Shown here: positions 61,029 through 64,000 of the stretch, piece by piece
Position numbering within the stretch: position 1 is the first letter of the stretch
Layout of the letters: each line of letters begins with the position of its first letter
From: Lates calcarifer
Taxonomy: Eukaryota > Chordata > Actinopteri > Centropomidae
NCBI RefSeq assembly: GCF_001640805.2
Contig: NC_066850.1
Location: 14,714,046 to 14,778,045 of the forward strand
Length of the DNA stretch: 64,000 bases
Reading direction: 5' to 3'
Program-made: the position numbers and the translations under genes
Notes under the pieces: generated by a model
Told to the model about the DNA's origin: nothing
The model's input: the letters and a program-made list of their open reading frames with translations, nothing else
Database searches by the model: none

Positions 61029-61345
61029 TATGAAGCTACAGCTAGTTTCAGACTGGAAACAGGAGGAAACAGCTAGCCTGACTCAACCTACAGCATCTCT
61101 AAAGGTCATTAAGAAACATGTTTGTTAATCAGTACAAAAAAGGTCCAGTGCGACTTCCTGTAAAACCACAACTTCATTTTGGTATTTTTGAAATTCATGT
61201 CAACACAGTTGTCAGTTTCATTGTTAGCAACGTACATCTGAAAATAGTTAATGAACTTTTAAGGTGCTGGTGGGTGGAATTTTTTTTTTACCTTACAAAG
61301 CTAGGCTAGCTGTTTCCCTCAGTCTCTATGCTAAGGTTCGCTAAA
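61029..61345. repeat. Dispersed foldback-type repeat
   Basis: The left end (GAAGCTACAGCTAGTTTCAG, then ACTGGAAACAGGAGGAAACAGCTAGCCT) is partly the reverse complement of the right end (AGGCTAGCTGTTTCCCTCAG, then TCTCTATGCTAAGGTTCGCT). Between lie phrases such as TAATCAGTACAAAAAAGGTC and AACTTTTAAGGTGCTGGTGG that I know from a widespread fish repeat. About 317 bases, no ORF. Confidence 0.6.
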
Positions 61346-61969
61346 TGACATTTCCCAAAGTGTCAAATGATTTCTGTCACTGTTTTCCATAGAGTTTTTC
61401 TTTACTGGATGGGGGAAAAGCTTCAAATTGACACTACAAGACTAAAATCCAAACTGCTAAAATAATTTAAGCGTTAGCAGCTCAACAGATGACACACACA
61501 ACACCTATGTGTTGGTATAGGTGACTATTGAGATACAGTGACCTGACGCCTCATTCTGATCTCAATTTTTATTTTTAATTCAGAACTATCCATTATGGTC
61601 CTCTGGCGTGTTGACTCTTTATTAGTGGGACAGTGGCACTTCTGTCACTGTACTGTGGAAATGACTAGTATGTAAGCTGTGTGCCGTCACTATACAAGAA
61701 CCTCTATAACTCAGACCTGAAACTTTCTGTTGGTGCTCTCAGCTGGGTAAGGACGCAGCAGAAATATTATGAGAAATTAAAAGGGAACAATCACCGAAAA
61801 ACAGGTATTGATCAGCACACAGCGGACACTGAGGAGTGTATGAAAGGTTTGAGAGGACACAGTTCATGCTGAACTACAGGTGGGTAATTAACTGACTTAA
61901 ATATGTACATTTATGATTACTAATCATATTTATGATTACTAATCATTACTAACCCTGTTTTCCCCCCAG
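61346..61969 (+). other. 5' side of the right-edge gene; possible non-coding exon
   Basis: No coding gene is called. A donor-like CTACAG|GTGGGT at 61879/61880 precedes the strong acceptor ending at 61969 by 90 bases, a normal length for a small fish intron. The sequence before 61879 could thus be a non-coding 5' exon of the gene that starts coding at 62072. Its start is unknown. Confidence 0.35.
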
Positions 61970-62071
61970 ATATTACATATTTGAGAGCAGTATTTCAGTG
62001 AACTGTCACAAAATAAAATAAATGTCAATTAAACTGTGAACATCTGAGCAGCAGACCTGTCCTGGATCAAG
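61970..62071 (+). other. Probable 5' UTR part of the right-edge gene
   Basis: Follows a strong acceptor (CCTGTTTTCCCCCCAG). It contains an in-frame TGA at 62045-62047, so the coding frame cannot extend upstream through it. A short upstream ORF lies within (ATG near 62022, stop by 62037). Confidence 0.45.
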
Positions 62072-62113
62072 ATGACTCATGTGAAGAGGTTTCAAGGGAT
62101 ACCCATGTCAAAG
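62072..62113 (+). CDS. Unidentified charged protein, first coding exon
   Basis: Fourteen codons, Met-Thr-His-Val-Lys-Arg-Phe-Gln-Gly-Ile-Pro-Met-Ser-Lys, end in a strong donor AAG|GTATGT. The ATG has A at -3 and a stop three bases at a time upstream at 62045, which fits a true start. The exon ends in phase 0 and the next candidate exon at 63,491 begins in phase 0, so the frames join. I do not recognise the N-terminus. The assignment rests on splice signals and phase agreement. Confidence 0.5.
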
Positions 62114-63490
62114 GTATGTTAATAACTGCTGAGAGCAAGTGTAGTAATGATGGTACACATCGTTGCAGTTATTAAAATCAGTCATGTATACAGTTGGTGA
62201 GAGTTTGCAAGTTCCCTCGTATTTTTTCATTATCAATCCCACATCATCCCAGCAGATGAGTCTTCCTTGAATATCATTAAGTGCAATCAAACTGTTTTCC
62301 CAAGAAGAGCCAATAAAATAACAGCAGTAAACATAAAGTAAATTGCAACCATTCCCACTGTGGACTTGTTCCATGTCTGTATTTTGTCATTTGGGTTGAG
62401 ATCTGATGACTGAAAAGGCTGTAGCATAGATTCACATGATTTTCAAACTCAAACTAGTCATTGGTCCTGTGAACAGAGGCATGGTTCTCTTAACACTCAG
62501 AAAAATACCCTTTCATGTCAAAGTGAAACCAGATCTCTACAATGTGAAACTAATTACAATATAACAATATAAATGACAACAATTTTGCTTATATACTCAC
62601 CCCTTCTAAATGAGAATTACTCAAGCTCGGTCAGGTTACATGGGAATTGTGAGTAAAAATACTGCAAAACGTTTTTACACTTAGCTATGGTGCAAAAATT
62701 GTTGTATCCATAGAAACCAAATGCGACAAAGTACAATGGAAACATCCATGAAGCATATGACGTAAACATCAGATCTGTATGGAGCGACAAGGAGACCGTA
62801 ACATTCCTCAGATTAATACATGAAACAACATACACTAAATGCTATATCTCCATCATTTCTTTTCTTTGTGGCAGTTTTTAAAACCTGCCAACCTTGAAAA
62901 TTGGCACCACCTGCTGTTTATCTCCATGAACGAATTCCTGATATTTGTATGACGGCAGTGGACAGGAACACACGTTAGGTCATGTTTTCTTTTTTTCCTC
63001 GTAATAACAGCAAAAACAAAGCAAAAAAATGGCACTACATTTGGATGAAACTACCAAGCTACCAACTCACCAAAAGTCAGACTTTCCAGATACAGCTGTG
63101 TGTATACTATCATCAGCTGAAACCCTTTAATAGCACACAGGTGGTCTTCATTTAACTAATGGTTGGGTGAATATTTATGCAAATAAGTATTTTAATATTT
63201 AATTAATTTAGTTTTAGAGGTCTGTTATCACTTTGACATTAAAGGTCTCTTTCTGTTGATCATTGTTTAAAAAAAGCCACATTATATTTACTTTGATTCA
63301 ATGTAAAATAATAAAACACAAAATCTTCCCAGCAGGGTGAATACATTCTCTCAGGCACTTGAGCTTTAAAAAAAATCAGGGTAGTCAACACGGAGGTTGT
63401 TGATATGTGAAGGGTTCAAGGCAATTTGAAACTTGCAGGAAAATGTAAACAAGTATCATGTTCAATAAATGGTTGTTTTTCTGGTTCTAG

Positions 63491-63616
63491 TCAATGAGAG
63501 GTTTGTGTAAAGAGGAGGACTACGTGTTTCTGGGAATGACAGAAAAGAAGACGAAAGAGACTGCAGAAGGAGCTGGAGCTTTGGAGGACGACTGGAGAGA
63601 CAGAAAGGAGGAGAGG
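63491..63616 (+). CDS. Unidentified charged protein, second coding exon
   Basis: Acceptor TTTCTGGTTCTAG ends at 63490 and donor GAGAGG|GTGAGC begins at 63617. The exon is 126 bases, 42 codons, phase 0 at both ends. Only this frame is open throughout; the other two meet stops in the first 25 bases. It encodes Ser-Met-Arg-Gly-Leu-Cys-Lys-Glu-Glu-Asp-Tyr-Val-Phe-Leu-Gly, then a Lys/Glu-rich run and Leu-Glu-Asp-Asp-Trp-Arg-Asp-Arg-Lys-Glu-Glu-Arg at the end. It is followed after a 93-base intron by a second charged exon. The function is not known to me; the composition suggests an alpha-helical or coiled-coil cytoskeletal-type protein, which is inference. Confidence 0.72.
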
Positions 63617-63709
63617 GTGAGCGACAAGGGAGGGGCCAGTCTCTAATTACAAAACCCACAAAACTAAAAAATTATGTGTAAGTGCGTTATGTTTATGTTT
63701 GTGTTCTAG

Positions 63710-63778
63710 GTCCGTCGGCGACAGGAGAGGGATCAGCAGGAAAAAGAGAGACTCAGAGAAATAGAGGAGAGGAAAAAG
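63710..63778 (+). CDS. Unidentified charged protein, third coding exon
   Basis: Acceptor TTTGTGTTCTAG ends at 63709 and donor AAAAAG|GTGAAT begins at 63779. The 69-base exon gives 23 codons, phase 0 at both ends: Val-Arg-Arg-Arg-Gln-Glu-Arg-Asp-Gln-Gln-Glu-Lys-Glu-Arg-Leu-Arg-Glu-Ile-Glu-Glu-Arg-Lys-Lys. It continues the Arg/Glu/Lys-rich helix of the previous exon, with heptad-like spacing of few hydrophobics (more like a single charged helix than a classic coiled coil). The rest of the gene lies outside the window to the right. Troponin T, caldesmon and LSP1-type proteins have similar composition, but I see no diagnostic motif. Confidence 0.72.
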
Positions 63779-64000
63779 GTGAATACACACACACACAGAC
63801 TTTTGGATCCAGCACACTCTACAAGTCTTTACATCTGTGGAACCAAAACAGCCTCTTTACCTCCAGCCTTAGGCAGAGCAGTTTACGCTAAATGACACCA
63901 GCTCAGCCTCTTGTGTTTGTTTCTCCTGACAACACACCCACCAATGCAATACGTGCAGATTTATTTCTCTCACCCCAAACACACCACACACACACACACA
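63779..64000 (+). other. Start of the next intron with CA repeats
   Basis: Begins with the donor GTGAAT. It contains CA runs at 63784-63799 and 63981-64000, the latter cut by the window edge. Confidence 0.6.

Noticed and set aside
61681..61872. 63-codon frame before the right-edge gene
   Set aside because: It begins with a non-ATG codon and ends before the donor at 61879; treated as possible 5' UTR, not coding.
1..64000. CRISPR arrays, operons, prophage or tRNA/rRNA genes
   Set aside because: None seen; the tRNA-like Pol III boxes at 32.8-33.1 kb and 37.1-37.3 kb belong to SINEs, and the sequence is vertebrate nuclear DNA.

Overview
The window looks like teleost fish nuclear DNA, probably from a percomorph-type genome. 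Coding density is very low, introns are long, and microsatellites are frequent. It carries decayed Tc1 and mariner transposons, tRNA-derived SINEs and dispersed repeats of kinds I know from fish. The protein I can identify is a fish-style neurotrophin-3. There are no prokaryotic or viral features.

Layout. 1-6.4 kb is 5' flank with a broken Tc1-like element, a probable MITE and a 250-base pyrimidine tract. 6.4-8.3 kb is the promoter region of ntf3: a (GA)38 repeat, a six-codon first coding exon (Met-Val-Thr-Phe-Ile-Thr, then a GT donor) and a CpG-rich block. 6,666-40,134 is a single 33.5-kb intron holding microsatellites, a hairpin element, two SINEs and repeat fragments, with no nested gene that I can see. 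40,135-41,019 is the main coding exon of ntf3, encoding the rest of prepro-NT-3, followed by a 3' UTR of about 1 kb. 42-61 kb is gene-poor DNA with a mariner relic, a large inverted pair of one fish repeat and a LINE tail. 61.9-63.8 kb holds the first exons of a second, unidentified plus-strand gene encoding a highly charged, probably helical protein. It runs off the right edge.

The two ntf3 exons join in phase 0 to give a 300-residue long form. A second Met at 40,156 gives the 287-residue short form with a standard signal peptide. The mature ligand is 119 residues and keeps all six cystine-knot cysteines. Compared with mammalian NT-3 as I remember it, one receptor-facing loop is a residue longer, another a residue shorter, and the His of the p75-binding Arg-Gly-His turn is replaced. 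An out-of-frame upstream ORF spans the splice junction and stops eight bases before the short-form start.

I found no convincing new biological system. The points most worth checking are the loop changes in NT-3, the uORF and two-start arrangement, and the identity of the right-edge gene. All repeat-family calls are from memory, without a database search.
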